A stretch of DNA of 43,009 nt from Clostridiaceae bacterium DTU079. Lineage in GTDB: Bacteria; Bacillota; Clostridia; Acetivibrionales; Acetivibrionaceae. Positions within the stretch are counted from its first letter, which is position 1. Each line of letters starts with the position of its first letter. The position numbers and the translations under genes are program-made. Under the pieces are notes generated by a model. That model did not search any database, was not told the origin of the DNA, and saw only the letters and a program-made list of their open reading frames with translations. Shown piece after piece: positions 30,186 through 39,521 of the stretch. The DNA lies in assembly GCA_001512505.1 (NCBI GenBank), contig LFSC01000030.1:1-43009 (forward strand). The letters are read 5' to 3'.

Positions 30186-31136
30186 TCATCGAATAGTCAT
30201 AATATCACCTAAGGCCCTGCCGTTTAAATAGTCAAATCTCTTGCCCTGATAACTGCCTTCCTCAGTCATTTTCTTTTCAATCAGGTCGTGAATTTTCCAC
30301 CAGCTCATTCCCCAGTTGCAAAAAAGGGTTCTTTCTTCTGGAGCACGGCCTATTAGCCTTTGCACTACAATGGAAGGATTGAGATATTCGAGAAAAGACA
30401 CTGCCCTATCTATGTATTCCTCCAGACTTAAGGGCTGAATTTCTCCCCGTTCATACATGTCCCCCAAGGCTGTACCCTTTAAAATGTAAAGAGAATGGCA
30501 CTTTACCTGGTTTACACCCAAAGCCGATAGTATTCTCGCCCCTTCAATCACATCCTCCATGGAATCCATCGGCAAGTCCAGTATATAATGAGCACAGGAT
30601 TCCAGCCCATAGGACTTTATCGCCAAAACCGCGTCAATAAATTCCGCTAAAAGGTGTCCCCGGTTTAAAAGCCTCAGAGTGCGATAATTAACCGTCTGCA
30701 ATCCCAGCTCTATTACTATATCCACTCCCTTTGAAGCTTTGATTTCCTTCAAAAACTCAAGGTACGAATTGCTTATACAGTCAGGCCGAGTGGATATATA
30801 AAGAGCAACAATGTTTTCCGCCAACGCCTCATTTATATATCTCTTAAAATCCGAAAGGGGCAGATAGGTGTTAGAGTAGTTTTGAAAATATGCGATAAAC
30901 TTTTCGGAATTATAGTTTGCGCCAATGTATTTGGAATTTAGGCTGAGCTGTTCCTTTATTCCGAGGCAGTTGGGAAGGTTTTCAAAGCCTGCTCCCTCCT
31001 CACCGCAAAAAATACAGCCCTTGATGCTGATTTTTCCGTCACGGTTTGGGCATGTGACAGGCAGGTTAAGGGGCAGCTTATATACCTTCGTCCCGTATTT
31101 ATTTTTCAAATAGGATGAAAACTTGTTGTAAAGCAT
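30186..31136 (-). CDS. TIGR01212-type radical SAM protein (YhcC-like)
   Basis: 316 residues; GGAGAG precedes the ATG. The cluster-binding cysteines are in CPNRDG...GCIFC (C-x11-C-x2-C spacing), typical of this subfamily rather than the plain CxxxCxxC form. Other family marks: KYGTKVYKLPLNLPVTCPNRDG at the N terminus, STRPDCI, ELGLQTVN and CHSLYILKGTALG. Members are probably tRNA- or cofactor-modifying enzymes; the reaction is not established from sequence. It ends the minus-strand group with larC and larB, 64 nt after larC. Confidence 0.88.
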   Translation of the reverse strand: MLYNKFSSYLKNKYGTKVYKLPLNLPVTCPNRDGKISIKGCIFCGEEGAGFENLPNCLGIKEQLSLNSKYIGANYNSEKFIAYFQNYSNTYLPLSDFKRYINEALAENIVALYISTRPDCISNSYLEFLKEIKASKGVDIVIELGLQTVNYRTLRLLNRGHLLAEFIDAVLAIKSYGLESCAHYILDLPMDSMEDVIEGARILSALGVNQVKCHSLYILKGTALGDMYERGEIQPLSLEEYIDRAVSFLEYLNPSIVVQRLIGRAPEERTLFCNWGMSWWKIHDLIEKKMTEEGSYQGKRFDYLNGRALGDIMTIR

Positions 31137-31200
31137 GTTTTTCTCTCCGCATTCATTCTATAAAAGAGTTCAAATTATCCGTGAGAATAAACTTCCAATA

Positions 31201-32472
31201 TTAAAGTTGCTTTAATGCTGCATTATAGATCTTCCATAACGGCACATTATGTTTTTGGGCAGCCTTCCTGCAATCTTCAAACTCGGGCGCAAACTTCTTA
31301 ATGCCCTCAAAATACGCTTCTTTAACACCTATTTTCCCAAACTCCGTGTCAACGTACCTGTTTTCACGGTTCATAACATATCTCGTGGCAAAAGTCTTTC
31401 TTATCCCCAAAGTTGAGGTCTCCTTTAAAATTATATCCACAAGCTTCTTTTCCTTTTCTTTTTCCGTAAGAACCGTCAGCATAACACCGGGTCTGTTCTT
31501 TTTCATGTACACCGGTGTATAAAACACATCCAATGCCCCGCTTTCAAAAAGCACATCCATTACATAACCCAGCAACTCAGGATTCATATCGTCAATATTG
31601 GTCTCCAGAACCGCTATTTCGTTATCTTTAATACCTTCGTCTGAAGCTGTGCCCAAAACACACCTTAGTGCATTGAACCTTCCCGTCTCCCTTTTTCCCG
31701 AACCGTATCCCACCCTGTCCACTGTCATTGGCGGCATGGCACCGAATCCGGATGCAATGGTTTTTATTATTCCGATACCCGTTGGGGTTATAAGCTCCGT
31801 GTTAATGTCCTCAACTATGTAGGGTATATTACTCTCCGTGAGCATTTCCATAACCGCCGGCACAGGCACAGGCAATTTTCCGTGTTGGCACTCTATAAAG
31901 CCTGTACCGTCATGCAAAGGGGATGAATAAATCCGGTCCACATTCAAAAGATCAATACAAATTGCAGCTCCCACAATGTCCACTATGGAATCGACAGCTC
32001 CCACCTCATGAAAATGAACATCACTTATGGGCTTGTTGTGAACCTTTGCCTCAGCCCGGGCTATCTCACCGAAAATCTTTTTGCTGAGCTGTTTCACACT
32101 GTCCTTTAAGCTGCTGTCATCGATGATTTTTTCAATATCTGCAAGGTTGCGCGCGGAAGCATCGTGATGATTATGATGGTTATGATGATGTCCGCCATGA
32201 CGGCCGTTTTCACAGCCATGGTCATGATGATGCTCCTTTCCGCATCCATGGCTATGATCATGGTCATGATCCTTTTCTTTTATTAAAACGTCAACATCGG
32301 TCACACTTATTGAATTTTTCATCTTTTTTTCAACGGAAATATCAAAATCGTTTAAACCGAGTTTTTGTAACTCACTTTTAAAAATATCAACATCAATACC
32401 CAAATCGATAAGGGCTCCCAAAACCATATCTCCGCTTATACCCGAAAAACAATCGAAATAAAGTACCTTCAT
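31201..32472 (-). CDS. larC: nickel-pincer cofactor biosynthesis protein LarC
   Basis: 423 residues. In the lactate racemase system LarC inserts nickel into the pyridinium-dithiocarboxylate precursor in a CTP-dependent reaction. The protein starts KVLYFDCFSGISGDMVLGALIDLG, the family signature, and has a long His/Asp-rich loop at about residues 68-105 (runs such as DHDHDHSHG and HHHNHHNHH) suited to nickel binding. VHFHEVGAVDSIVDIVG, TPTGIGIIKTIA and LETNIDDMNPELLG are also typical. In Lactiplantibacillus plantarum larC is split and joined by frameshifting; here it is one continuous frame. It lies 17 nt downstream of larB. larA and larE are not in the window. Confidence 0.93.
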   Translation of the reverse strand: MKVLYFDCFSGISGDMVLGALIDLGIDVDIFKSELQKLGLNDFDISVEKKMKNSISVTDVDVLIKEKDHDHDHSHGCGKEHHHDHGCENGRHGGHHHNHHNHHDASARNLADIEKIIDDSSLKDSVKQLSKKIFGEIARAEAKVHNKPISDVHFHEVGAVDSIVDIVGAAICIDLLNVDRIYSSPLHDGTGFIECQHGKLPVPVPAVMEMLTESNIPYIVEDINTELITPTGIGIIKTIASGFGAMPPMTVDRVGYGSGKRETGRFNALRCVLGTASDEGIKDNEIAVLETNIDDMNPELLGYVMDVLFESGALDVFYTPVYMKKNRPGVMLTVLTEKEKEKKLVDIILKETSTLGIRKTFATRYVMNRENRYVDTEFGKIGVKEAYFEGIKKFAPEFEDCRKAAQKHNVPLWKIYNAALKQL

Positions 32473-32488
32473 GTTTTATCCTCTTTTC

Positions 32489-33235
32489 TTAAAGCTTATT
32501 AATCATAGCTGCCAGAAAACCGGCGCCAAATCCATTATCAATATTTACCACACCTACTCCCGCTGCACAACTGTTCAGCATGGATAAAAGGGCTGAAAGG
32601 CCCCCAAAATTCGCGCCATATCCAACACTGGTAGGTACAGCTATTACAGGTTTGTCCACCAAACCACCCACAACACTGGCCAGGGCTCCTTCCATTCCCG
32701 CCACCACTATCAGCACATTTGCATTCAAAAGTACATCTGCTTTGGCAAACAGCCGGTGAATTCCTGCCACACCCACATCATATACTCTTTCAACGCGGTT
32801 TCCCATGGTCTCACAGGTAACTGCAGCTTCTTCAGCCACCGGAATATCCGAGGTACCGGCCGTTAAAACAGCAACAATCTTGTCGGAAACCGGTATTTCC
32901 CTCTTCTTAACCACCACAATTCTGGCTGCCTCATGGTATACAACATCGGAAGTAATCTCCTTTATAGCCTCATAAACCTTAGCATCGGCTCTGGTAGCCA
33001 TGATGTTGTTGTTTCTTTCCATAAGCTTTTCCACTATTTTTTTAATCTGTTCAACGGTTTTTCCCTCACAATAAATCACCTCGGGATAACCGTTTCTTAT
33101 ATTCCTGTGGTGGTCAACCTTGACAAAGCCCAAATCCTCAAAGGGAAGCTTCTTAAGTTCAAGCATGGCTTCATCAACGGTTGTATTACCATCCTTAACA
33201 CTCTCCAGCAATTTTCTTAAGTATTCGGAATTCAT
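32489..33235 (-). CDS. larB: nickel-pincer cofactor biosynthesis protein LarB
   Basis: 248 residues from ATG 33235 (GGGGAGAAGG upstream). LarB carboxylates nicotinate adenine dinucleotide and removes AMP at the start of pincer cofactor synthesis. The N-terminal half has LGFVKVDHHRNIRNGYPEVIYCEGKT and EIPV-type segments; the C-terminal half is PurE-like: VLTAGTSDIPVAEEAAVTCE, YDVGVAGIHRL, and VVAGMEGALASVVGGLVDKPVIAVPTS, matching the glycine-rich AIR-mutase core. First gene of larB-larC-radical SAM; 114 nt after the DUF2520 gene. Confidence 0.93.
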   Translation of the reverse strand: MNSEYLRKLLESVKDGNTTVDEAMLELKKLPFEDLGFVKVDHHRNIRNGYPEVIYCEGKTVEQIKKIVEKLMERNNNIMATRADAKVYEAIKEITSDVVYHEAARIVVVKKREIPVSDKIVAVLTAGTSDIPVAEEAAVTCETMGNRVERVYDVGVAGIHRLFAKADVLLNANVLIVVAGMEGALASVVGGLVDKPVIAVPTSVGYGANFGGLSALLSMLNSCAAGVGVVNIDNGFGAGFLAAMINKL

Positions 33236-33349
33236 ATGCCTTCTCCCCACACCCTCAAATTAATATACATCTTATTATATTCTTATTGACGAATAAATTT
33301 TAATTTCCTGGATTAAACCCGAAAATACCGGCACAGGCAACCTGAAATA

Positions 33350-34216
33350 TCAGGACAATAGGCTCCTGAGCTTATCTGCACCTTCATTGGAAAGGGTTCC
33401 TTTTTCAAGCGCCAGGTCAATTGTGCTTTGACCCAATATTTTATATATATCCCTTATCTGCGGTTCTAAACCTTCAAGAGCCTTAACATGTTCTTCAACA
33501 ACTTTATAATCTCCCCTCGATATTGGACCGGTCAATGCATCGACGCTTCCCAATTTACCAATATTGTCTACCGTATTTTGTATAAGGGGTAAAAATGCCT
33601 TTGCCGCATCCTCCCCACCTATTCCTATATTCTCCAATATTTTACCGGCAACATAGGAAAGGGTCACCGTATAATTGGAAATTATACATGCCGCCATGTG
33701 GTATGACGGCTTATCCTTCTTGTCAATATGAATAATTTTACCTTCAAAGGTTTCTATGATTTTTAAAGCAATACCCCTTGCCTTATCGCAACCTTCAAAG
33801 CCATAATATATGTTATATAGCTTTTTCCAGCCGTTTTCCCTATCCGCAAAAGTCTGAACGGGATGGAGAGAACCAACAAAAGCACCGGCCTTTTGCAATG
33901 ACTCCAATACCTCCGAAGTCAATGCACCGCTAAGGTGTATAAAGGTTTTGAGTTTAACATATTCTGCCTCTGTCTTTTGAATTATTTCCCCGGCCACATC
34001 TTTAATACTGTTATCCGAAACCGAAATTAAAATAACCTCAGAGTTTTTAACAGTTTCCCTCAGGCTGTTTATACAGTTTATTTCCAGCTTGCTGCATAAA
34101 AATCTTTGGGACTCGTCACTTCTACTGTATACTCCCGTAACGGAAAACCCACTGTTTTTAAGCCCTATTCCAAAGGCACAGCCCACTCTCCCTGCCCCTA
34201 TTATACCTATATTCAT
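33350..34216 (-). CDS. Rossmann-like and DUF2520 domain protein
   Basis: 288 residues. Residues 1-~115 form an NAD(P)-binding Rossmann domain with GIIGAGRVGCAFGIGLKNSG, resembling ketopantoate- or pyrroline-carboxylate-type reductases; the rest is DUF2520 (SLHPVQTFAD, KPSYHMAACIISNYTVTLSYVA, LTGPISRGDYKVVEEH). In other Firmicutes such genes often stand near pantothenate genes; none is here. Probably an oxidoreductase of unknown substrate. Upstream of larB on the same strand and possibly in the same operon. Confidence 0.88.
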   Translation of the reverse strand: MNIGIIGAGRVGCAFGIGLKNSGFSVTGVYSRSDESQRFLCSKLEINCINSLRETVKNSEVILISVSDNSIKDVAGEIIQKTEAEYVKLKTFIHLSGALTSEVLESLQKAGAFVGSLHPVQTFADRENGWKKLYNIYYGFEGCDKARGIALKIIETFEGKIIHIDKKDKPSYHMAACIISNYTVTLSYVAGKILENIGIGGEDAAKAFLPLIQNTVDNIGKLGSVDALTGPISRGDYKVVEEHVKALEGLEPQIRDIYKILGQSTIDLALEKGTLSNEGADKLRSLLS

Positions 34217-34418
34217 ATTCGCATCAATCCCCGTAAATTGATTATAGAAATCAAAGGTTACTATAATTTTCTATAATCGTTTTGAATTTCATCTTACGAA
34301 ACAAAAACCATAAATTATTGGATCCTCAAGCACTCCAACAATTTGCCAATGTCTTTTGAGATTTGGCACCAATAGAATAATATCACAATTTCTAAATTTT
34401 ATTAATACCCATCGGATA

Positions 34419-35075
34419 TTAAAACTCCCTTTTCTTATACAGCCTAACCGAAATCCCGTAGGATATTAAAAGAAATACAAGAGATAACGCCAACAATTCA
34501 GAAGCTATGGCAACATCGGATTGATTTAGTAAAAAAGTCCCAACAGCTGTTGTAACTTCACTGTCTGCTTTAGAAACAAAGTCAATCAGTAAAGGAACTC
34601 CAAATAAAAACGTAAGGAAGAATATCATGTTGAAAACTTTTGCTTTTACGTAACCCAGCTTGAAAATTAAAGGAAAAGATATCGAATTCAGCAAACTCAC
34701 GGCAAGAACCGCACTAACTATCAATTCAATAGTGACAGGATAGGTTTTAATAGGAGTATTGAGCAGTGAAATAACAAAAGATACGGCAATATAAGCTATT
34801 GTTCCAATAGCAATATAGACAAATAACGATATATACTTTGACATCACTATGTTTTCTCTCTTAATCGGAAGACTGTTGAGCATAATATCCGATTTGCTTT
34901 TATCGTCATAAGCAAATCCTCCTATAACCAGTAAATAGACAAAAGCAACAATTGCAGCCGTAAACATATTCATTTCCAGGCTTTGAAATGCAACAACAAA
35001 AAACACCAAATAAAAAAGTGCACCGATAAATGTCTTCTTTTGTACCAGTATATCTTTAATTAGAAGATTAAGCAT
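34419..35075 (-). CDS. ABC-2 type transporter permease
   Basis: 218 residues with about six membrane helices and no large soluble domain. It begins MLNLLIKDILVQKKTF, typical of small ABC-2 permeases partnered with YtrB/BcrA-like ATPases. The start has GGAGGGG 5-6 nt upstream and overlaps the ATPase gene by 8 nt, indicating coupled translation. Last gene of the GntR-controlled operon. Likely exports an antimicrobial compound or responds to envelope stress; the substrate is unknown. Confidence 0.87.
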   Translation of the reverse strand: MLNLLIKDILVQKKTFIGALFYLVFFVVAFQSLEMNMFTAAIVAFVYLLVIGGFAYDDKSKSDIMLNSLPIKRENIVMSKYISLFVYIAIGTIAYIAVSFVISLLNTPIKTYPVTIELIVSAVLAVSLLNSISFPLIFKLGYVKAKVFNMIFFLTFLFGVPLLIDFVSKADSEVTTAVGTFLLNQSDVAIASELLALSLVFLLISYGISVRLYKKREF

Positions 35076-35934
35076 TTATACCCCTCCTTGTGTAATAAAC
35101 CATAATATCTTCCAGTGTGGGCTTTTCAACCACAATTTTATCGCCATATAATTTTCTGAATTCTTCCTTGTTTTGAACAAGGGCTTCAAAACCATATTGA
35201 TTTTCCCTTATTCCGATAAAGCCGTTTGAGTTATTGCTGCGGATTAACTCCTTCGGACCCTTTACCAGTCCAAAGTTTTCCATTATGTCATCCTTGGTTG
35301 TACTGAGAATTATCTCACCGTTATTGATAAATGTAATATAGTCGGCAATTTTGTCCAGGTCCGAAGTGATATGGGTCGAGAAGAACACTCCTTTGTTTTC
35401 ATCCTGCATAAGATCGCTTAATATATCCAAAAGTTCGCTTCTTACGACAGGATCAAGCCCCGATGTAGGTTCATCCATGATTAAAAGCTCTGCATTATGC
35501 GAAAGCGCTATCGCCAGTGAAAACTTCATTTTCATTCCTTTTGAAAGCTCCTTAATTTTCTTATCCATCGAAAGCCCAAAATCCTTAACATATTTTTTAA
35601 AAGCTCCCTCATCCCAGCGTTCATAAAAAGGAGCAATTATACTCTTCATCTCTTGTACGGTAATCTCCTCATAATAATGGCTTTCGTCCAAAACGAATCC
35701 TATTCTGTTTTTTACCTCCCTCTCGTATACTATATTGTCTTTTCCGAATATCTTTATCTCTCCGCCGTCTTTGTTCATAAGATTCAATATAAGCTTTATT
35801 GTGGTACTTTTACCGGCTCCGTTCGGTCCGATAAATCCCATAATAAACCCTTTTTCAAGAGTAAGGTTTATATCCTTTAAAGAAAAATCCTTAAACTCTT
35901 TTCTCAGATTTTTTATCTCAAGAATCGGTTCCAT
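35068..35934 (-). CDS. ABC transporter ATP-binding protein
   Basis: 288 residues from ATG 35934, chosen because AGGAGG lies 9 nt upstream; earlier ATGs at 35943 and 35952 overlap the SD. Walker A GFIGPNGAGKSTT, signature LSKGMKMK (variant of LSGGQ), Walker B LLIMDEPTSGLDP and the H-loop STHI are all present, so it should be an active ATPase. The LSKGM signature and C-terminal extension fit the BcrA/YtrB drug-export class. It starts one base after the GntR stop codon. Confidence 0.93.
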   Translation of the reverse strand: MEPILEIKNLRKEFKDFSLKDINLTLEKGFIMGFIGPNGAGKSTTIKLILNLMNKDGGEIKIFGKDNIVYEREVKNRIGFVLDESHYYEEITVQEMKSIIAPFYERWDEGAFKKYVKDFGLSMDKKIKELSKGMKMKFSLAIALSHNAELLIMDEPTSGLDPVVRSELLDILSDLMQDENKGVFFSTHITSDLDKIADYITFINNGEIILSTTKDDIMENFGLVKGPKELIRSNNSNGFIGIRENQYGFEALVQNKEEFRKLYGDKIVVEKPTLEDIMVYYTRRGINA

Positions 35935-35935
35935 A

Positions 35936-36313
35936 TTAGTCATCCTCCTCATATAACAGTTTCAACATTTCTTGAAGTTCATCCAATGAAAGACCTATGG
36001 ACTTTGCAGCCTCCACCGCCTCAATCAGCTTTTCTTCCACAATTCTTATCCTTGACTCCCTTAACAAGTCTTTGTTTTGTGCCGCCACAAAGGTTCCTTT
36101 TCCGGGCACAGTCGTTATAAAACCTTCTCTTTCCAGCTCGTCGTATGCCCTTTTGGTGGTAATTACACTGATTTTTAACTCCTTTGCGAGACTTCTTATA
36201 GATGGAAGTATTTCAGCTTCCTTAAGAACCCCTTTGATGATAGCGTCCTTTATCTGCGTTGTTATCTGCTCATAAATCGGCTTCTCAGAGGAGTTTGAAA
36301 TAACAATGTCCAT
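35936..36313 (-). CDS. GntR-family (YtrA subfamily) transcriptional regulator
   Basis: 125 residues. N-terminal winged helix: PIYEQITTQIKDAIIKGVLKEAEILPSIRSLAKELKISVITTKRAYDELEREGFITTVPGKGTFVA is the classical GntR DNA-binding domain (residues 11-77). The short C-terminal helical tail (about 45 residues) with no ligand-binding domain defines the YtrA type. These repress their own operon with an ABC transporter and are relieved by cell-wall-active antibiotics or other stress; the inducer here is unknown. First gene of the three-gene operon, behind a palindromic operator array. Confidence 0.92.
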   Translation of the reverse strand: MDIVISNSSEKPIYEQITTQIKDAIIKGVLKEAEILPSIRSLAKELKISVITTKRAYDELEREGFITTVPGKGTFVAAQNKDLLRESRIRIVEEKLIEAVEAAKSIGLSLDELQEMLKLLYEEDD

Positions 36314-36332
36314 ATTTTGCTCCTTTCTTTAA

Positions 36333-36389
36333 GTATATAATGTATATACCGTATATATACAGTATATATTATATGATCGGTTTTGTCAA
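36333..36389 (-). promoter_or_regulatory. GntR operon promoter with overlapping GTATATA operator array
   Basis: Minus strand TTGACA (plus 36384-36389), 17-nt spacer, TATACT (plus 36361-36366). From the -10 to the RBS lie inverted repeats of GTATATA: GTATATA-ATG-TATATAC (36333-36349) and GTATATA-CCGTA-TATATAC (36342-36360), which overlap each other; a further GTATATAT lies at the -10. A dimeric repressor bound here would block the start site, so autoregulation by the adjacent GntR protein is the natural reading. Confidence 0.65.
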
Positions 36390-36460
36390 TGATGCTCATA
36401 AAAAAATGAAATAGAATGTTAAATGAATATTTCACTTATTTTACAATGATTTAACACTTG

Positions 36461-36489
36461 TTGTATATGGCTAAAGCTTTTGGTAATAT
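36461..36489 (+). promoter_or_regulatory. candidate promoter of the 987-residue exported protein
   Basis: TTGTAT (36461-36466), 17-nt spacer, TAATAT (36484-36489), about 50 nt upstream of the ATG. The region is A/T-rich, so chance matches are likely. Confidence 0.4.
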
Positions 36490-36538
36490 ACATAATATAT
36501 ACTGTTTATAATTACTTGTATAAAGGAAAGTGTGGAAT

Positions 36539-39502
36539 ATGAAAAAAACTTATGTTTTAATAATAATGCTGTGGATCATGATGGTATTAAGCTTTACTTG
36601 TGTTGCTTATGCCGATCAAAGCATAAACCTGCATTACGGTGGCAAAAATTACGTTCTTCAAAAAAACGATTTAATCACAAATAACGGTGAATACTATTTG
36701 GGTGCCGATAAGACGGCAGAAGTCTTGGGATTAAAGCTAACCTTCGACAGTCAGCACAAAACCCTTACTGTTAGTGACGGTAAATCCGCCGGTACATATT
36801 ACATAGCACCCTTAGACTACTCCATTGTCTCGCTAAAAAGCAATCGCGCCAATACTCCCGAATTAATTAACGACTCCATCTATTTTCCTGTTGGTTTCAT
36901 CGAAGAAAAATTTAATATAACCGTTAAATATGATAAAAAATCTAATTCCGTTTATTTTTTGTCCAATAAAAACCTTAATACTTTTACCAATATCAAGCAC
37001 AACTATTCTCTGAACATACCTGACTATGTTAGTTTTGATCTGACAGGTCCCACTGACGGTTTTAGTGAAGACTCCATTGTGTTGTCCGATAAAAATCAGG
37101 AATTCACTTATACCATAAATTGTGATAAACTTGATAGTTTAACCATTGCCGGTATGAGAATGATCCTTAATGATTACAATTCTACCGATGAGGAAATTTT
37201 CAATCAAATTAACTTTTATACCAAAAGCTATTTCAGAGCCATGCAGGATTTGTATAAATCGGAGTTTTTGTTCAGCGGAACCGATAATTCATTGAGTGAA
37301 TCCAACATAAAAATCTTCGCGGACACCAACGAAAATATTTACGGTCAATCTTCCGATTTAATTGTTTACAACACCATGAAAAATGACCGTTATTCTTCTT
37401 CCGAAGAAACACATATATCGATATCTATACCTATATACTCCAAATTATCCATATACACCATTAACATAAACGGCAAAAAGGGATTTTTAAAAGACGAAAA
37501 TATCAACAAGATTTTAGGGCTGATAAATTCCTTAAAAATCGAGGGACTTCCCTATACCTCCAACACTTTAAAGACATTGTCCGACAAAAAAATTGTCAGT
37601 GCTGCAAACCTTGGTATTTATCCTCCACTGGGAAAAACTGTTTCCGAATACACCGAGTACACCAATCCCGGGCAAAATTACAGTATACGTTATCCGTCTG
37701 TATTTTTGCCGTATTTGCAGAACCAAATCATTGACAGCCATGATTATACAAGCTTTAAAATAGATTACAACAATTATTTTTCCATAACGGCAGAGAATAT
37801 CCAAAACCCTGCTACAGCCATTAAAGAAAAAACCGGCCTGCTAAAGCAATCCATTAATAACAGGATATCTGTCAAAGAAGAAGGAAATGTCGTACTTTCC
37901 GGCAAAGAATTCTATCGCTTGGACTATGAAACTTACAGAGGTCCGGATACATACCATGTCCAAAGTTACTATATAATTAACGGCTCAAAGCTTTATACCA
38001 TTGAGCTTAGCAGCAGATTTAAAAAGCCTTCCGAGGAAATAACAAATGCTTTCCTGGATATTGTGAAATCGATTCGGTTCACTGAACCCTCAAAACCCCA
38101 GAAGCCAATAAATATTAATTTTAAAGAATATAGGAATGATTATGAGGGTTACTCCTTTTCATATCCCGAAAACTGGAGTTTGTCCAATGTTTCTAAAGAC
38201 TTAACCTTTGACAGGCTGTCCATGCAAATTCCTGAATACTCGGGGGCTGTCGACATATATTTAAATGAATCGGAATGCTTGATTACCGTCTCTCCCAAGG
38301 AAATTCTCGAGCTTTTTATCAGCGGTAAAGCCAATGATTTCAGCAAGTATGCCAAAAACTATTATGCACCTTACAGCGGCAGAGCTGCAAAAATATTAAG
38401 CATTAGCTCCAAAACGAAAAACAACATTGTTTACATATACAGATTGATAAATTATTTAGATGAAAGTGACAGACATAAAATCGGCTATTCTGTTGACATA
38501 ATACGCAATAATAAGGTGTATACCCTGTTTATTTCCGTAAGCGACTATTTAAGCAATAACGGCAGTCTTATAGATGAAGATCTGGATTGTATAGTAAATT
38601 ACATTGCACAATCCTTTACCCTTGAAGAAACTGATGATATAAATAAAATAACGCAATCCGGTGATCAAAAAGGTGGAAAATTAGCCTTTTTAGAATATTG
38701 CTTTAAATTAATAATGGGAAAATCCACAACTATTTCCTACGCAAGATATTTGGAAAGCAACGATGACATGTTGCTTTACCTTAGTAATTGTAGTGAAGCC
38801 GGAGCATACAGGTTAAAACTCAATTATGAGAAAAAGAATTTCGAAATAACAAGTGCCCTTGCTCAGGATGAAGCCATAGACAGCGCCAAAAGAAAGCTTC
38901 TTAATATGTATGACGATAAAGTAGTTCATAGTATTTCACAGGATCCCAACAATATGACATTGACAATCGATTACTCAAATTCGGTTACTTCTCCTATATA
39001 TACAAGGAGCTACTTTATTGATGTGTTGCCGTCCAAGAGCGGATTCTATATCCAGCTCATTAGAACCTACACTGCAACACAACTAAAGGATGAAATACAA
39101 TCTTATCTGGAGAACTACCTTATGAGCAAGGTGGATATACAACTACCCGCCGATGCCGGCTATTTAGATAGTATTTTACAAGCCGAAAATCGCGAAGTTC
39201 AATATATCTGCGTCTTCGCCGAATATAACAACAGGTTCGGATACTTCGTTTTAAGACTGGACCCTTATGCAGATAACATAAGCATTGCCAAGTTTATTTC
39301 ATCCGATGATTTGAAAGAAAAGCTCAAAAACTATTACAATTCACCTTATTCAGATTTAAAGTTCGAAGACTTTACAATTAACGGCAACAATAAATTTGAG
39401 CTTAACGTACGTTTATCTTCAAAATCCTCTTCAACCGGTGCGGTACATAATCTTACGGTTGAGCTTGATGAAAAGACCTTGGAAATCATGTTCAATTCCT
39501 AA
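36539..39502 (+). CDS. large exported stalk-domain protein with repeated PsbP-like modules
   Basis: 987 residues from ATG 36539 (AAGGAAAG upstream; GTG 36530 is inside the SD spacing). Signal peptide 1-26 (KKTYVLIIMLWIMMVLSFTCVAYA). Residues ~27-148 form a stalk / copper amine oxidase N-terminal-like domain (YGGKNYVL, YYLGADKTAEVLGL, YFPVGFIEEKFNI). Then at least three related blocks begin with a Y-S/Y-S-F-I-Y-P core: NIKHNYSLNIPDYV, GQNYSIRYPSVF and YEGYSFSYPENW, each of about 150-180 residues and ending near a LDIVKSI-type helix; these resemble PsbP/MOG1-like folds. The C-terminal ~300 residues are unassigned (EITSALAQDEAIDSAKRKLL). No dockerin or membrane anchor. Function unknown; a cell-surface location is inferred. 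Confidence 0.82.
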   Translation: MKKTYVLIIMLWIMMVLSFTCVAYADQSINLHYGGKNYVLQKNDLITNNGEYYLGADKTAEVLGLKLTFDSQHKTLTVSDGKSAGTYYIAPLDYSIVSLKSNRANTPELINDSIYFPVGFIEEKFNITVKYDKKSNSVYFLSNKNLNTFTNIKHNYSLNIPDYVSFDLTGPTDGFSEDSIVLSDKNQEFTYTINCDKLDSLTIAGMRMILNDYNSTDEEIFNQINFYTKSYFRAMQDLYKSEFLFSGTDNSLSESNIKIFADTNENIYGQSSDLIVYNTMKNDRYSSSEETHISISIPIYSKLSIYTININGKKGFLKDENINKILGLINSLKIEGLPYTSNTLKTLSDKKIVSAANLGIYPPLGKTVSEYTEYTNPGQNYSIRYPSVFLPYLQNQIIDSHDYTSFKIDYNNYFSITAENIQNPATAIKEKTGLLKQSINNRISVKEEGNVVLSGKEFYRLDYETYRGPDTYHVQSYYIINGSKLYTIELSSRFKKPSEEITNAFLDIVKSIRFTEPSKPQKPININFKEYRNDYEGYSFSYPENWSLSNVSKDLTFDRLSMQIPEYSGAVDIYLNESECLITVSPKEILELFISGKANDFSKYAKNYYAPYSGRAAKILSISSKTKNNIVYIYRLINYLDESDRHKIGYSVDIIRNNKVYTLFISVSDYLSNNGSLIDEDLDCIVNYIAQSFTLEETDDINKITQSGDQKGGKLAFLEYCFKLIMGKSTTISYARYLESNDDMLLYLSNCSEAGAYRLKLNYEKKNFEITSALAQDEAIDSAKRKLLNMYDDKVVHSISQDPNNMTLTIDYSNSVTSPIYTRSYFIDVLPSKSGFYIQLIRTYTATQLKDEIQSYLENYLMSKVDIQLPADAGYLDSILQAENREVQYICVFAEYNNRFGYFVLRLDPYADNISIAKFISSDDLKEKLKNYYNSPYSDLKFEDFTINGNNKFELNVRLSSKSSSTGAVHNLTVELDEKTLEIMFNS

Positions 39503-39521
39503 GACATACGTTATATAAGTT

